Of a stretch of DNA of 64,000 nt, positions 17,052-25,423 are shown one piece after another. Position 1 is the first letter of the stretch, and each line of letters opens with the position of its first letter. Below the pieces are notes generated by a model that did not search any database, was not told where the DNA came from, and saw nothing but the letters and a program-made list of their open reading frames with translations. Origin of the DNA: Fibrobacterota bacterium (lineage in GTDB: Bacteria; Fibrobacterota; Fibrobacteria; UBA11236); the NCBI GenBank assembly GCA_947466585.1, contig CANIEU010000011.1, forward strand, positions 1 through 64,000, written 5' to 3'. Position numbers and translations under genes: made by a program.

Positions 17052-17083
17052 AAAAAAAAGGCCGCCTCCCTGAGGAAGCGGCC
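17052..17083 (-). terminator. Intrinsic terminator of gnd
   Basis: Read on the minus strand, GGCCGC (17083-17078) pairs with GCGGCC (17065-17060), extended by an imperfect CTTCC/GGAGG-type inner stem, followed by eight T residues. It lies 25 bases beyond the gnd stop. Confidence 0.85.
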
Positions 17084-17108
17084 CAGATTCATCCGGTCGG
17101 TCACCGTC

Positions 17109-18530
17109 CTACGCTTCAAGCCATTCGGTGTGAAAGTGGCCCGGCTTGTCCACGCGCTCATAGGTGTGCGCACCGAAGTAGTCGCGTTGCGCCTGCAGCA
17201 GGTTCGCTGGCAGCTCGGGGCTGCGGTAGCTGTCGTAGTACCCCAGCGCCGACGTAAAGGCCGGCACGGCGATGCCCGAGAGAATGGCTTCCGACACGGC
17301 GAGACGCCAGTTGGACTCCGCCTTCTGGATCACGTTCGTGAAGTAGGGCGCGAGGATCAGATTGCGGAGGCCGGGCTCGGCTTCGAACGCCTTCTTGATC
17401 TCCTCGAGGAACGCCGCACGGATGATGCATCCGCCGCGCCACAGGTACGCGATGGATCCGAAATTCAGATCCCACTTGTATTCCTGGCCCGCGGCGCGCA
17501 GCAGTTGGAAGCCCTGCGCGTACGACATGATCTTGGAGGCGTACAGCGCCTCGTGGATGGCCTGCAGAAACTTTTCGCGGTCTTCCTGCGTGCGCAATGC
17601 CGGGGCGGCGAACTTGCGGCCGGCGGCCACGCGCTCGTCCTTGAGCGACGAGAGCTGGCGAGCCACCACGGCTTCCATCATGGTGGGAATGGGAATGCCG
17701 AGATCCATCGCGTTCTGAGAAGTCCACTTGCCGGTACCCTTTTGGCCGGCCTTGTCGAGGATCACGTCCACCAACCACTTGCCGGTGGCGGGATCCTTTT
17801 TGGCGAGGATGTCGCGCGTGATTTCGATGAGGTACGAATCGAGAGGTCCCTTGTTCCATTTCGCGAAGGTCTCGCTTATCTCGGGCGGCGTCATGCCGAG
17901 CAGATGCTTCATCATCGCGTAGGCTTCGCAGATCAATTGCATGTCGCCGTACTCGATGCCGTTATGCACCATCTTCACGTAGTGGCCGGCGCCGTCGTTG
18001 CCGACCCAGTCACAACAGGGGATATCGCCGTTCGGCCCGACCTTCGCGGAGATGGCCTGGAAGATGGGTTTGAGAAAGGGCCACGAAGCGGCAGAGCCGC
18101 CGGGCATGATGGACGGTCCTTTAAGCGCGCCCTCTTCACCGCCGGAAACGCCGACGCCGCCGAAGAGGAAACCCTTCGACTCGAGGTAGGCCGTGCGGCG
18201 GATGCTGTCGGGGAAGTAGCTGTTGCCGCCGTCGACGAGAATGTCGCCGGGAGCGAGGAAGGGGATCAGTTGGTCGATGAGCGCGTCCACTGCGGGACCG
18301 GCCTTCACCATCATCATGATCTTGCGGGGGAGTTTGAGCGAGCCCACGAACTCTTCGATACTGTGCGAGCCGACGAGATTCTTGCCCTTGCCACGGCCGT
18401 TCACGAGGTCGTCCACCTTGGACGTGGTCCGGTTGTAAACCGCCACGGTGTAACCCCGGCTTTCCATGTTAAGCACGAGGTTTTCACCCATAACCGCGAG
18501 GCCGATGAGGCCGATGTCCGCTTGCGCCAT
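17109..18530 (-). CDS. gnd: 6-phosphogluconate dehydrogenase (decarboxylating)
   Basis: 473-residue NADP-dependent enzyme of the oxidative pentose phosphate pathway, converting 6-phosphogluconate to ribulose 5-phosphate and CO2. Seen: the dinucleotide-binding IGLAVMGENL (about 8-17), VKAGPAVDALI, the substrate region GVSGGEEGALKGPSIMPGG near 130, HYVKMVHNGIEYGDM with the catalytic lysine near 185, and the C-terminal RDYFGAHTYERVD tail. Full length for the dimeric (long) form. ATG at 18530 follows AAAAGGGAAAATC; the frame is open to 18575 but without support. Has its own terminator downstream. Confidence 0.96.
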   Translation of the reverse strand: MAQADIGLIGLAVMGENLVLNMESRGYTVAVYNRTTSKVDDLVNGRGKGKNLVGSHSIEEFVGSLKLPRKIMMMVKAGPAVDALIDQLIPFLAPGDILVDGGNSYFPDSIRRTAYLESKGFLFGGVGVSGGEEGALKGPSIMPGGSAASWPFLKPIFQAISAKVGPNGDIPCCDWVGNDGAGHYVKMVHNGIEYGDMQLICEAYAMMKHLLGMTPPEISETFAKWNKGPLDSYLIEITRDILAKKDPATGKWLVDVILDKAGQKGTGKWTSQNAMDLGIPIPTMMEAVVARQLSSLKDERVAAGRKFAAPALRTQEDREKFLQAIHEALYASKIMSYAQGFQLLRAAGQEYKWDLNFGSIAYLWRGGCIIRAAFLEEIKKAFEAEPGLRNLILAPYFTNVIQKAESNWRLAVSEAILSGIAVPAFTSALGYYDSYRSPELPANLLQAQRDYFGAHTYERVDKPGHFHTEWLEA

Positions 18531-18718
18531 GATTTTCCCTTTTAAATGTTGTATCAGGGACAGAAAACCTAGCAATTACAGGGGGTCGAGGAGCCCTGCG
18601 GACCCGCGACGGTTCGGTAACGTGTCCGACAAAACAACCTGTCGGGGCTGGGTCTGGGAGGTTGTCGGCCAAATTCCGTCCTTTGTAAAATATCGCGGCA
18701 TTCAACCAAGGAATCCCG

Positions 18719-20287
18719 ATGCTTGCAAAATCGCTTTCAAAATTTCGGATGCCGAACTTTTTCTTGGCGCTGACGTTCGTCTCCCTGCTTTCCGGCGCCT
18801 TTTCAGGTGCCTTCGCCCAAGATGCCAAAGAGCCGTCGCGTCCCAAACGCAGTGCGGTGGAGCTCGGCAAAGGCGCGGGCGCGCAAACCGACCCCAAGCG
18901 CGTCGAGGAACTCAACAGCATCTTCGTCAAGGTGGTGGAGGCCGTGGTGCCTGGTGTGGTATCCGTGACGACGGAGAAAAAGTGGACGCCGCAACCGCCC
19001 GAGGCGAACAACCCTTTCTACGAATTCTTCGGCATGCCTGTTCCGCAAGCACCCGAAGAGAAAGGGCCGCGCCGCAACATTCCGCTCGGCGGCGGATCGG
19101 GCTTCGTGGTTTCGCGCGAAGGACACGTGTTCACCAACGCGCACGTGCTCGAAGGCGCCGACATCGTGAAGGTGGGTTTCGCCAATCGAAAAACCTACAC
19201 GGCGCACGTGGTGGGCGTCGACAAAAAAACCGACGTCGCGGTGCTCAAGATCGATGCGCCGCGCAGCGAACTCGTACCGCTCTCGTTCGGAGACTCGGAT
19301 GCCTTGCGCATCGGCGAACGCGTGCTCGCCATCGGCACGCCCTTCGCGTTGCAGAACACCGTCACGGCGGGAATCGTCTCGGGCAAGAGCCGCCGCGATC
19401 GCGCTGGCGCGGGCGACTCGTACCAGGACTACATCCAGACCGATGCGGCGGTGAATCCCGGAAACTCCGGCGGCCCGCTGGTGAACCTGCGCGGCGAGGT
19501 GATCGGCATCAACTCCGCGATTTACACGCGCACCGGCGGATACATGGGCGTCAGTTTTGCGATTCCCATCAACATGGCCGTGAAGATCGCGGAGGATCTG
19601 ATCTACGACGGCAAGGTCACGCGGGGCTATCTCGGCGTCAGCATCGACGACGTGGATGAAAACCTCGCCGGTGCGCTGGGGCTGCCGGTTTTGCAAGGTG
19701 CGCTGGTGCGCGAAGTGGTGCCGAACTCTCCGGCGGCCAAGGGCGGCCTCGTCGCCGGAGACATCGTGCTCACCGTCGCCGGCGGCGACGTGTATGACGC
19801 GGCTCATCTGCGCAATCGCGTCGCGGATCTCGCGCCGGGGAAGACCTATCCCTTCGAGATCTGGCGCGAGGGGAAGAAGACCGTTCTCAACATGAAGGTG
19901 GGCGCGCGTCCCGGCGAAGGCGACGAGGCCGCCGACAGCGCCGCCGCGCCGGAGGGCGAGGATACGCGTGGCGGATTCAGTTCGGGCAAGCTCGGGTTGC
20001 GTTTCGAAATCCCCACCGCCGCACTGCGGCAACGCTATAGCCTACCCGGCGACATAAACGGTGCCGTGATCGTGGAAGTGCTCGACGGTTCCGCCGCCGC
20101 AGACAACGGATTCGGCGAGGGCATGATGATCACGCAGTACAAGCGCCGGCAGGATGCAGCCTTCATTCCCGTCAAAGACGCGAAGCAACTTTCCGAGGCC
20201 ATTCGTGCCATGCGGGAAGGCGATCAGATCGCGTTCATGGTGTTCTTCAACGGACGGACGGATTTGAGAGCGCTGAGAGCACGGTAG
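18719..20287 (+). CDS. degP: DegP/HtrA-family periplasmic serine protease
   Basis: 522-residue Do-like protease and chaperone for misfolded envelope proteins. Seen: an N-terminal signal peptide (hydrophobic FFLALTFVSLLSGAFSGAFA, cleavage about residue 37), trypsin-like domain with catalytic His142 (TNAHVL), Asp172 (KTDVAVLKI) and Ser250 (GNSGGPL), then a PDZ domain (RGYLGVSIDDVDENLA) near 303 and a second, diverged PDZ in the last 110 residues. Divergent from gnd with 188 bases between starts, so it has its own promoter. The symbol names the family, not a specific DegP/Q/S assignment. Confidence 0.92.
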   Translation: MLAKSLSKFRMPNFFLALTFVSLLSGAFSGAFAQDAKEPSRPKRSAVELGKGAGAQTDPKRVEELNSIFVKVVEAVVPGVVSVTTEKKWTPQPPEANNPFYEFFGMPVPQAPEEKGPRRNIPLGGGSGFVVSREGHVFTNAHVLEGADIVKVGFANRKTYTAHVVGVDKKTDVAVLKIDAPRSELVPLSFGDSDALRIGERVLAIGTPFALQNTVTAGIVSGKSRRDRAGAGDSYQDYIQTDAAVNPGNSGGPLVNLRGEVIGINSAIYTRTGGYMGVSFAIPINMAVKIAEDLIYDGKVTRGYLGVSIDDVDENLAGALGLPVLQGALVREVVPNSPAAKGGLVAGDIVLTVAGGDVYDAAHLRNRVADLAPGKTYPFEIWREGKKTVLNMKVGARPGEGDEAADSAAAPEGEDTRGGFSSGKLGLRFEIPTAALRQRYSLPGDINGAVIVEVLDGSAAADNGFGEGMMITQYKRRQDAAFIPVKDAKQLSEAIRAMREGDQIAFMVFFNGRTDLRALRAR

Positions 20288-20324
20288 GATAATTATTACC
20301 TTCCATTCCGCTCACAGGGAGCCC

Positions 20325-20545
20325 TCCGAACGATTCGGCAGGGCATAACGAGGAATCCCGTTAGAATCGGGAGCGAGCTCGTCGCTGTAAGCGGTTGATG
20401 TTTTCCCGGCGGTTTTTCCGAAAGGAAAGGTCGCCAGCCACTGTCCGGTGCGCCTCCTACCAGAGGCGCATGATCCGGGTGGGAAGGTGGAAAACTTTGG
20501 ATCGGTTCGTCCGGTCCCGCCGCAAGCCAGAAGACTCACCTGCGG
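20325..20545 (+). promoter_or_regulatory. Cobalamin riboswitch
   Basis: The leader carries the conserved parts of the adenosylcobalamin/cobalamin riboswitch in order: a 5' block GAGGAATCCCGTTAGAATCGG (20349-20369), CGCTGTAAGCGG (20383-20394), the GCCACTG element (20436-20442), GGGTGGGAAGGTGG (about 20477-20490) and the B12-box-like AAGCCAGAAGAC followed by CTGC (20524-20543). It sits 130 bases upstream of the BtuB-like gene, so cobalamin binding is expected to repress transcription or translation of the uptake genes. Confidence 0.9.
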
Positions 20546-20676
20546 GTTTACGTGCTGCTCCTCGGGACAAGGGGCGGACGGTCGCGGGCGTGTTTTCGAT
20601 TCGCCTGCTGCACGTTCACCCAACCCCCTTCGGCAGCCTTATCGATCCGCGGCCAAGCCCCGCGGAGGAAGGTGAT

Positions 20677-22728
20677 ATGCCGCGTTTTCCCGCGGACATG
20701 GGGTGCGCTCGTTTTTGCGTCTTCGCTCTAGCGATGACCGTAGTCGGTGCGCGCGCTTCGAGCTCGTCAACCTCGTTGACCTCGTCGAACGATACCCTCG
20801 ATCTACCTCCCACTGCAACGCACGGCGCGCGCCCCGTCACACCCGAATCCGGCGTTCATCGCATCGAAGGTGCCGCCCTGCGCCGCTTTGCCACGCTTGA
20901 AGATGCGCTCGCTTCCCTGCCCGGATTTCACGTGCGACGCGCAGGTGGCCTCGGTGGCTATTCCGAATTGAGCTTTCGCGGCGCCCGCGCTTCCGCCGTC
21001 GAAGTCTTCGTCGATGGTGTGCGCCTGAACCAAGACGGCGACGGCCCACCCGACCTTTCCAAATGGCCGTCGCTCTGGTTCACCTCGTTGGAAGCGCGCA
21101 CGGGTTTTGATGCCGCTGGCTCGAGTTCGGGCACCTTGGCGCGCATCGATCTATCCACGCGCAGTGACCATTCCGCCGAAGCGCACGCGCGCGCCGGGAG
21201 CTTCGGTACGATCGAGGCGGCGGCTCAGGTTCAGACGGAATTCGGTCGCGGCCGTCCCGCAGAACCGGGATGGCGGTGGACGTTCGGCGTCGAGGGGCAG
21301 TCCGCTCGCAACGATTATCCGGTGAACAGCGACAACGGTACGGTGTACAATCCCGATGATGACGTCGTGTGGAACATGGACAACAACGCCTACCGAAGTC
21401 GCGGCGCGCGCGCCGCGGCGCGTCATGGAGACGGATCTCGATCCCAAAGTTTTTCACTGCTGTGGCTGGATTCCCGCAAGGAGTATCCGGGCCTGTTCGC
21501 TTCTTCATCGCACGCATATACGCTACGCACGGATTGGTTGGCGGCGTGGCGGATGACGCGATCTTTCCTGGAGCGGGACGAACAGGGAGGCGCCGCTGCG
21601 GTTTTTGAGGCGGGGGTGCAAGCGCGTCGCTTCGAGGATTCCTACCACGATCCCGGCCAGACCTTGGGGACATTCTCCTTCGAACAGGCTCGCGTGTCGC
21701 ATGCGGTGGAAGCGGATGCTGCCGTAGGTTTGCCGTTGTTGGTGCGCGGCTTCGGTGACTGGAGCGTACGCAGTGACGTGCGGCTTCGCGCCGAAAATGT
21801 CGACCCAACCGTGACGCCCAATACCCAGCACATGACATCGCCCGCTGCGCAACGCTATGAGGCCGGTGGAGGTTTGCGCGCCACGGTTCTCCTTCCTGCT
21901 GCGCTGATCGTGGTCGCTGAAGTTCGCCCAGCTTTGATCCGTTTCAATGCGGATGGCGTGCGACCCTTTCCTTCAGGGCCTCTGAGTGCGCCGGTCTCGG
22001 AGGTCTTCACGCCCGTGGCCATGCGCTTGGCATTTGAGGCGAATACGCGCATGGGAGTTTGGAGTGCTTTGTTGCGTCGCGAACCGCGTCCGCCTTCCAC
22101 GGCAGAATATCTCGGCGACAACAATGGCATTCAGCACAACCCCGAACTGCAAGCGGAAGAAAACCGTTCCGCTTCGCTGTCGTATCGCATTGCGAGTGCG
22201 AATGGTCCGCGAACTGCAAGCTTGCAAACGACGGTTTATGCGAACACCTACAACTCACCGATCCGGCTGGCCGCGCGCGGCGCTTCGCCCTTCTTGCGTT
22301 ACGAGAATGGCGCGGACTATCGCGCGTTCGGGGCGGAGTGGTCGGCATACGCATCCACCGGACTCTTCGAAGGCATGCTCTCTCTCTCCGCCCAAGATGC
22401 GGAAATCCTGGAAGGTCTCGACGCCGGCAACCGCCCGGCCCATCTCAGCGAGGTGGAAGCGCATGCCGAAACCTATCTCAAGCCCGTCACCGGAAGCCGG
22501 CTTGGCCCAGTGCTCGACTTCAGAGGCCCGTATTATCCCGGAGAAGCCAATATCCCCGACTCGCGGCGCGCTGCGGAATGGGATCTGGGAGCGCACGTCG
22601 ATTACGAACACGGCCGCGTCCGGTTCGCGCTCGACGGCCGCAACATCCTCGATCATCGTACCCGCGACTTCGCCTACAGCCCGCGCAGTGGGCGCAGTTG
22701 GTCCGCCCTCATTTCGCTCTCACTGTAA
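20677..22728 (+). CDS. btuB: TonB-dependent cobalamin receptor, BtuB-like
   Basis: 683-residue outer membrane receptor expected to import vitamin B12 or other corrinoids with TonB/ExbBD energy. Seen: a signal peptide ending about residue 27 (FALAMTVVGARA), a possible TonB box near NDTLDL, a plug domain with LEDALASLPGFHVRRAGGLGGYSELSFRGARAS and FVDGVRLNQDG, a short SSGTLARIDL plug end, then a 22-strand-type barrel ending in a typical aromatic/hydrophobic terminal strand (SWSALISLSL). ATG at 20677 has GGAGGAAGGTGAT before it; the frame is open upstream through the riboswitch but is not coding there. Assigned B12 because of the riboswitch. A lipoprotein gene follows by 28 bases. Confidence 0.88.
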   Translation: MPRFPADMGCARFCVFALAMTVVGARASSSSTSLTSSNDTLDLPPTATHGARPVTPESGVHRIEGAALRRFATLEDALASLPGFHVRRAGGLGGYSELSFRGARASAVEVFVDGVRLNQDGDGPPDLSKWPSLWFTSLEARTGFDAAGSSSGTLARIDLSTRSDHSAEAHARAGSFGTIEAAAQVQTEFGRGRPAEPGWRWTFGVEGQSARNDYPVNSDNGTVYNPDDDVVWNMDNNAYRSRGARAAARHGDGSRSQSFSLLWLDSRKEYPGLFASSSHAYTLRTDWLAAWRMTRSFLERDEQGGAAAVFEAGVQARRFEDSYHDPGQTLGTFSFEQARVSHAVEADAAVGLPLLVRGFGDWSVRSDVRLRAENVDPTVTPNTQHMTSPAAQRYEAGGGLRATVLLPAALIVVAEVRPALIRFNADGVRPFPSGPLSAPVSEVFTPVAMRLAFEANTRMGVWSALLRREPRPPSTAEYLGDNNGIQHNPELQAEENRSASLSYRIASANGPRTASLQTTVYANTYNSPIRLAARGASPFLRYENGADYRAFGAEWSAYASTGLFEGMLSLSAQDAEILEGLDAGNRPAHLSEVEAHAETYLKPVTGSRLGPVLDFRGPYYPGEANIPDSRRAAEWDLGAHVDYEHGRVRFALDGRNILDHRTRDFAYSPRSGRSWSALISLSL

Positions 22729-22756
22729 TCATTCACATCCCCTCAGGAGTCCACTC

Positions 22757-23872
22757 ATGAATCGTTTTCGACGCTCAAAAACCATACTGAAGACCGCACT
22801 GGTTTTATCGATCGCGGTCTTCACTGGGTGCGACCTATTCAATCCCGAGGACGAATCGTCGCCCGAGGGCGTTTCGGGCCTTGAGTCGTCGTGGATCGGC
22901 CAACATCGCGACAGTCTGAAATTTGCACAGTCCGTCGCCTTCCAGGATGGCCGTTTATACGTGACGAATCGCCACGCGACCACTCCCGGAACAGCCGTGA
23001 TCGATACCGCTACGGGCAACATCATTGCGTACTATCCTCAGTTGCTGAAACCCTCCGGCATGACCTTTACGGCCTCCGGCAAGCTGGTGGTGGGCGAAGG
23101 ATCCTTCGGACAACCAGGCGGAATCAGCGTGATCGATCCGTCCACGACACGCATCCGCCAAAGCGTGATCAGTTTCGATCAGGACAATGTCGTGACCAGT
23201 TCCGACGGACGCGTCTACCTCTTCAATCGCACCCTCGGCGTGGTCACGGGGTTTGCCGGCGACACGCCGGGGTTGAAGGTGACGCTCAACGCGCAGACTG
23301 GCGCTAACAGCAATCCCTACGGCATTGCGGTTTCGGGCGGCAAGGGATATATCCCCCGTTACAACCTTTCGTCCCTGCTCATCCTCGGCGATGTGACCCA
23401 ACTTTCGGGAGGAGCCCGCGACTCCATCGATCTTTCCGTCTACGCGGAAACCACTGCCGGAGGCGTGCCCTTCATGTCGTTGGTCGCCGCTCAAGGCGGT
23501 TACGTATTTGTTGCGCTGCAAAGCTTTAAAGCGGATTATTCCGGGCAGGATTCCGGTCTTGTCGTCGTGATCAACGCCGCGACCAAGGTGATCGAGAAGA
23601 CGATCACGCTACAGTTCAAGAACCCGAGTTTCGGCGTGGTGAAAGATGGTGTCTGGTATATCGCCGGTTTGGGCGATTACCTCGCCCTCGATGGCGGTGT
23701 GGAAAAGATCGATCTCGCAACGCGCCAGTATGCGGGCGTTGTGGTCACGGAAGCAACGCTCGGCGGCGATGTCGGAAACCTTGCGATCACCGGCACCAAC
23801 GCGGGATACGCCACCTACAGCAGCGATTTCTTTACGACGACGCGCGTTAAAAAGTTCGCACTCGTTCCGTAA
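22757..23872 (+). CDS. Beta-propeller lipoprotein, BtuG-like B12-capture candidate
   Basis: 371-residue lipoprotein. Seen: signal peptide with lipobox-like VFTGC (Cys25) followed by an acidic DLFNPEDESSPE stretch, then repeated blade-like segments of the YncE/NHL sort, for example GRLYVTNRHATTPGTAVIDTATG, GKLVVGEGSFGQPGGISVID and GLVVVINAATKVIEKTI, spaced about 45-55 residues, consistent with a six- or seven-bladed propeller. It is in an operon with the BtuB-like receptor (28-base gap, AGGAG ribosome site) under the cobalamin riboswitch. In Bacteroides the surface lipoprotein BtuG is a seven-bladed propeller that binds B12 tightly and caps BtuB; here the same gene arrangement suggests the same job, but the homology is inferred. 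Confidence 0.72.
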   Translation: MNRFRRSKTILKTALVLSIAVFTGCDLFNPEDESSPEGVSGLESSWIGQHRDSLKFAQSVAFQDGRLYVTNRHATTPGTAVIDTATGNIIAYYPQLLKPSGMTFTASGKLVVGEGSFGQPGGISVIDPSTTRIRQSVISFDQDNVVTSSDGRVYLFNRTLGVVTGFAGDTPGLKVTLNAQTGANSNPYGIAVSGGKGYIPRYNLSSLLILGDVTQLSGGARDSIDLSVYAETTAGGVPFMSLVAAQGGYVFVALQSFKADYSGQDSGLVVVINAATKVIEKTITLQFKNPSFGVVKDGVWYIAGLGDYLALDGGVEKIDLATRQYAGVVVTEATLGGDVGNLAITGTNAGYATYSSDFFTTTRVKKFALVP

Positions 23873-23967
23873 TTGCAATCAAACCGGGTTGGGGGGCGAG
23901 TCACTCCCCGGTCTGACCTGAGGCGGTACGCTTCGCGGGCAAAAACCCGGGTGAAAAATTGGGCAAC

Positions 23968-24001
23968 AAAAAAGGGCCCGCTTTGCAGCGGACCCTTTTT
24001 T
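23968..24001. terminator. Bidirectional intrinsic terminator
   Basis: AAAAAAGGGCCCGC (23968-23981) is complementary, with one mismatch, to GCGGACCCTTTTTT (23988-24001), giving a GC-rich stem bounded by A and T runs on both sides. It serves the btuB operon from the left and the RRM gene from the right. Confidence 0.9.
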
Positions 24002-24029
24002 CATTCAACGGTGATCTGGGGTTACCAGA

Positions 24030-24338
24030 TTACCAACGACGGGGACCGCGTTCGCCGCGATCGCCACCGCCGAAACCGCCGGAGCGCGGACGCTCTTCAC
24101 GGGGACGGGCTTCGTTCACGTTGATGGCGCGACCCTTGAGGTCTTTGCCGTTCAGTTCGTCGACGGCCTTGCGGGCCTCGGCGTCATTGGGCATTTCGAC
24201 GAACGCAAAGCCACGGGACTTGCCCGTTTCGCGATCCGTCATGATCTTGGCAGAAGTCACTTCACCGTAGGCGCCAAAAGCCGCTTCGAGATCCGCTTGA
24301 GTGGTGGTCCAAGCGAGGTTACCGACAAACAAATTCAT
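24030..24338 (-). CDS. RRM-type RNA-binding protein
   Basis: 102-residue glycine-rich RNA-binding protein with a single RNA recognition motif. Seen: RNP2 LFVGNL (3-8), RNP1 RGFAFVEM (42-49), the usual beta-alpha-beta-beta-alpha-beta order, then an Arg/Gly-rich tail (RPREERPRSGGFGGG). These bacterial proteins resemble the cold-induced Rbp proteins of cyanobacteria and act as RNA chaperones. ATG at 24338 follows the ribosome site AAGGAAAAG. A long leader with an imperfect inverted repeat (24412-24489) may regulate it. A terminator lies 29 bases beyond the stop. Confidence 0.93.
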   Translation of the reverse strand: MNLFVGNLAWTTTQADLEAAFGAYGEVTSAKIMTDRETGKSRGFAFVEMPNDAEARKAVDELNGKDLKGRAINVNEARPREERPRSGGFGGGDRGERGPRRW

Positions 24339-24713
24339 ACACTTTTCCTTGATGGGGTTTGGATGGTTAAATCCAAATGGAGCGGCCTTGAACACGGGGA
24401 ACAGGAACTTCAAAAGGACTCAACGAATAAGGTAGGATTAAAAAGGGATTTTTGCACAGGAATATGCGGAAAATCCTTTTAAGTCCTTTCAGGTCAGGCG
24501 TTTGAATCCTCTCCCTTGTGAAAATCGCACCTAAAAATGTCCCGATTTGGTGCAAATTCATAACAATTGCGTTTCGAGCCGACCAAAATCGGTCCTCGGA
24601 ACACTCATTTTGCGGATCGGGGTTCAGGGCCCTGCAACCCCGAAATCCTAACTTGGCCCGAAGCGGGGGACGGAATGCTCCACTCCCGGCTTTTGAAAAG
24701 GCGATCCGCTCCC
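24339..24713 (-). promoter_or_regulatory. Long leader of the RRM gene with nested inverted repeats
   Basis: About 375 bases without a gene. AAAGGACT (24413-24420) pairs with AGTCCTTT (24482-24489), and inside these a longer imperfect pair, TTAAAAAGGGATTTTTGC against GCGGAAAATCCTTTTAA (about 24438-24480), would extend the stem. On the minus strand this lies roughly 75-150 bases before the RRM start codon, so it would be in a long 5' leader. The remaining part up to 24713 is AT-richer sequence where I see nothing specific. Confidence 0.5.
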
Positions 24714-25028
24714 ATGGCCGCAACCCGTTGGCAGGTTTACCTGGTCCGCTGCCGTGACAATACGCTTTATTGCGGGATTGCGACCGATCTTGCCCGCCGG
24801 TTGGCTCAGCACAATGCCGGAGCGGGCGCCAAATACATCGTGCCCTCCCGCCGTCCGTCCACCTGCGTGTGGAAACGAAGGGCGCGTGATCAGGGCGAGG
24901 CCCTGCGTCTGGAGTACTGGTTGAAGCAGCGGACTGTCGCCGACAAGCGGCGCCTCGCCGAAGGGTCTGCCGGATTGCGGCGGACTCCGGACGGCGGCTG
25001 GCGGATCGTGGCCAAAAAGGGGATATGA
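24714..25028 (+). CDS. GIY-YIG nuclease-fold protein, UPF0213/YhbQ-like
   Basis: 104-residue protein that is essentially a single GIY-YIG domain. Seen: WQVYLVRCRDNTLYCGIATDLARRLAQHN at 6-34, with VYL and LYCGI as the two signature tripeptide positions, the Arg of the LARRL helix, and a later Glu in EALRLEYWLKQ near 72. Stand-alone proteins of this type are common; some have DNA nuclease activity. The frame is open upstream to 24567, but the ATG at 24714 gives the family's normal start. It is the last gene before the left copy of the tRNA-end duplication. Confidence 0.88.
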   Translation: MAATRWQVYLVRCRDNTLYCGIATDLARRLAQHNAGAGAKYIVPSRRPSTCVWKRRARDQGEALRLEYWLKQRTVADKRRLAEGSAGLRRTPDGGWRIVAKKGI

Positions 25029-25423
25029 CTGGGGAACGGAGGTTATCCGTGATAGGATGGTACACCATCCTACACTCATTTAGAACTCACTTGAATGGAT
25101 TCGGAGAATACTGGAGGGACGTTTTCGCGGAAAATCGTGAATTCTCACGTGTAATGCTCCTTGAGGCCCTACTTCCCGATAACCAGCAGACCACTTGCAT
25201 TTCCAATAAGCCGAAGCCCTAACCTGCTACCAAGGTGGAGCAGTTTTGGGTTTTCCGCCAGTTCGATGTGACTTTTCAGATCGATTTCTTGGCCATCGCT
25301 TCTTTGTTTGGCCAACATAAATTCCACGGAATTCGTAATCGTTCGCATTTTCCGAACGATTTCCCCCGATTCCTTACGTTTATTTCGGCAGGCGAGATTA
25401 AATCTGTGTAGAGAAAAAACCAA
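25029..25423. other. 395-base AT-rich gap at the left end of a possible small island
   Basis: No supported gene. A minus-strand open frame of 90 codons (25169-25441) overlaps the start of the next gene and shows no recognisable domain. At 25053-25071 the sequence is a near-perfect inverted repeat (9-bp stem, 2-nt centre). Its first 15 bases are identical to the end of the tRNA-Arg gene and its flank. GC is low: 27 of 60 bases at 25081-25140, against 42 of 60 at 24841-24900. Confidence 0.5.
25053..25067 (-). repeat. 15-bp duplication of the tRNA-Arg 3' end (att-like, left)
   Basis: TAGGATGGTACACCA here is identical and in the same orientation to 27315-27329. There it covers the last 10 bases of the tRNA-Arg gene, including the encoded CCA, plus five downstream bases. 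Such pairs are the usual footprint of tRNA-targeted integration. Confidence 0.5.

Noticed and set aside
17130-18545. Plus-strand open frame of 471 codons opposite gnd
   Set aside because: Mirrors gnd exactly; high GC with third-position bias produces long antisense frames. No motif.
20395-20676. Upstream extension of the btuB frame
   Set aside because: Lies in the cobalamin riboswitch; the strong ribosome site and signal peptide fix the start at 20677.
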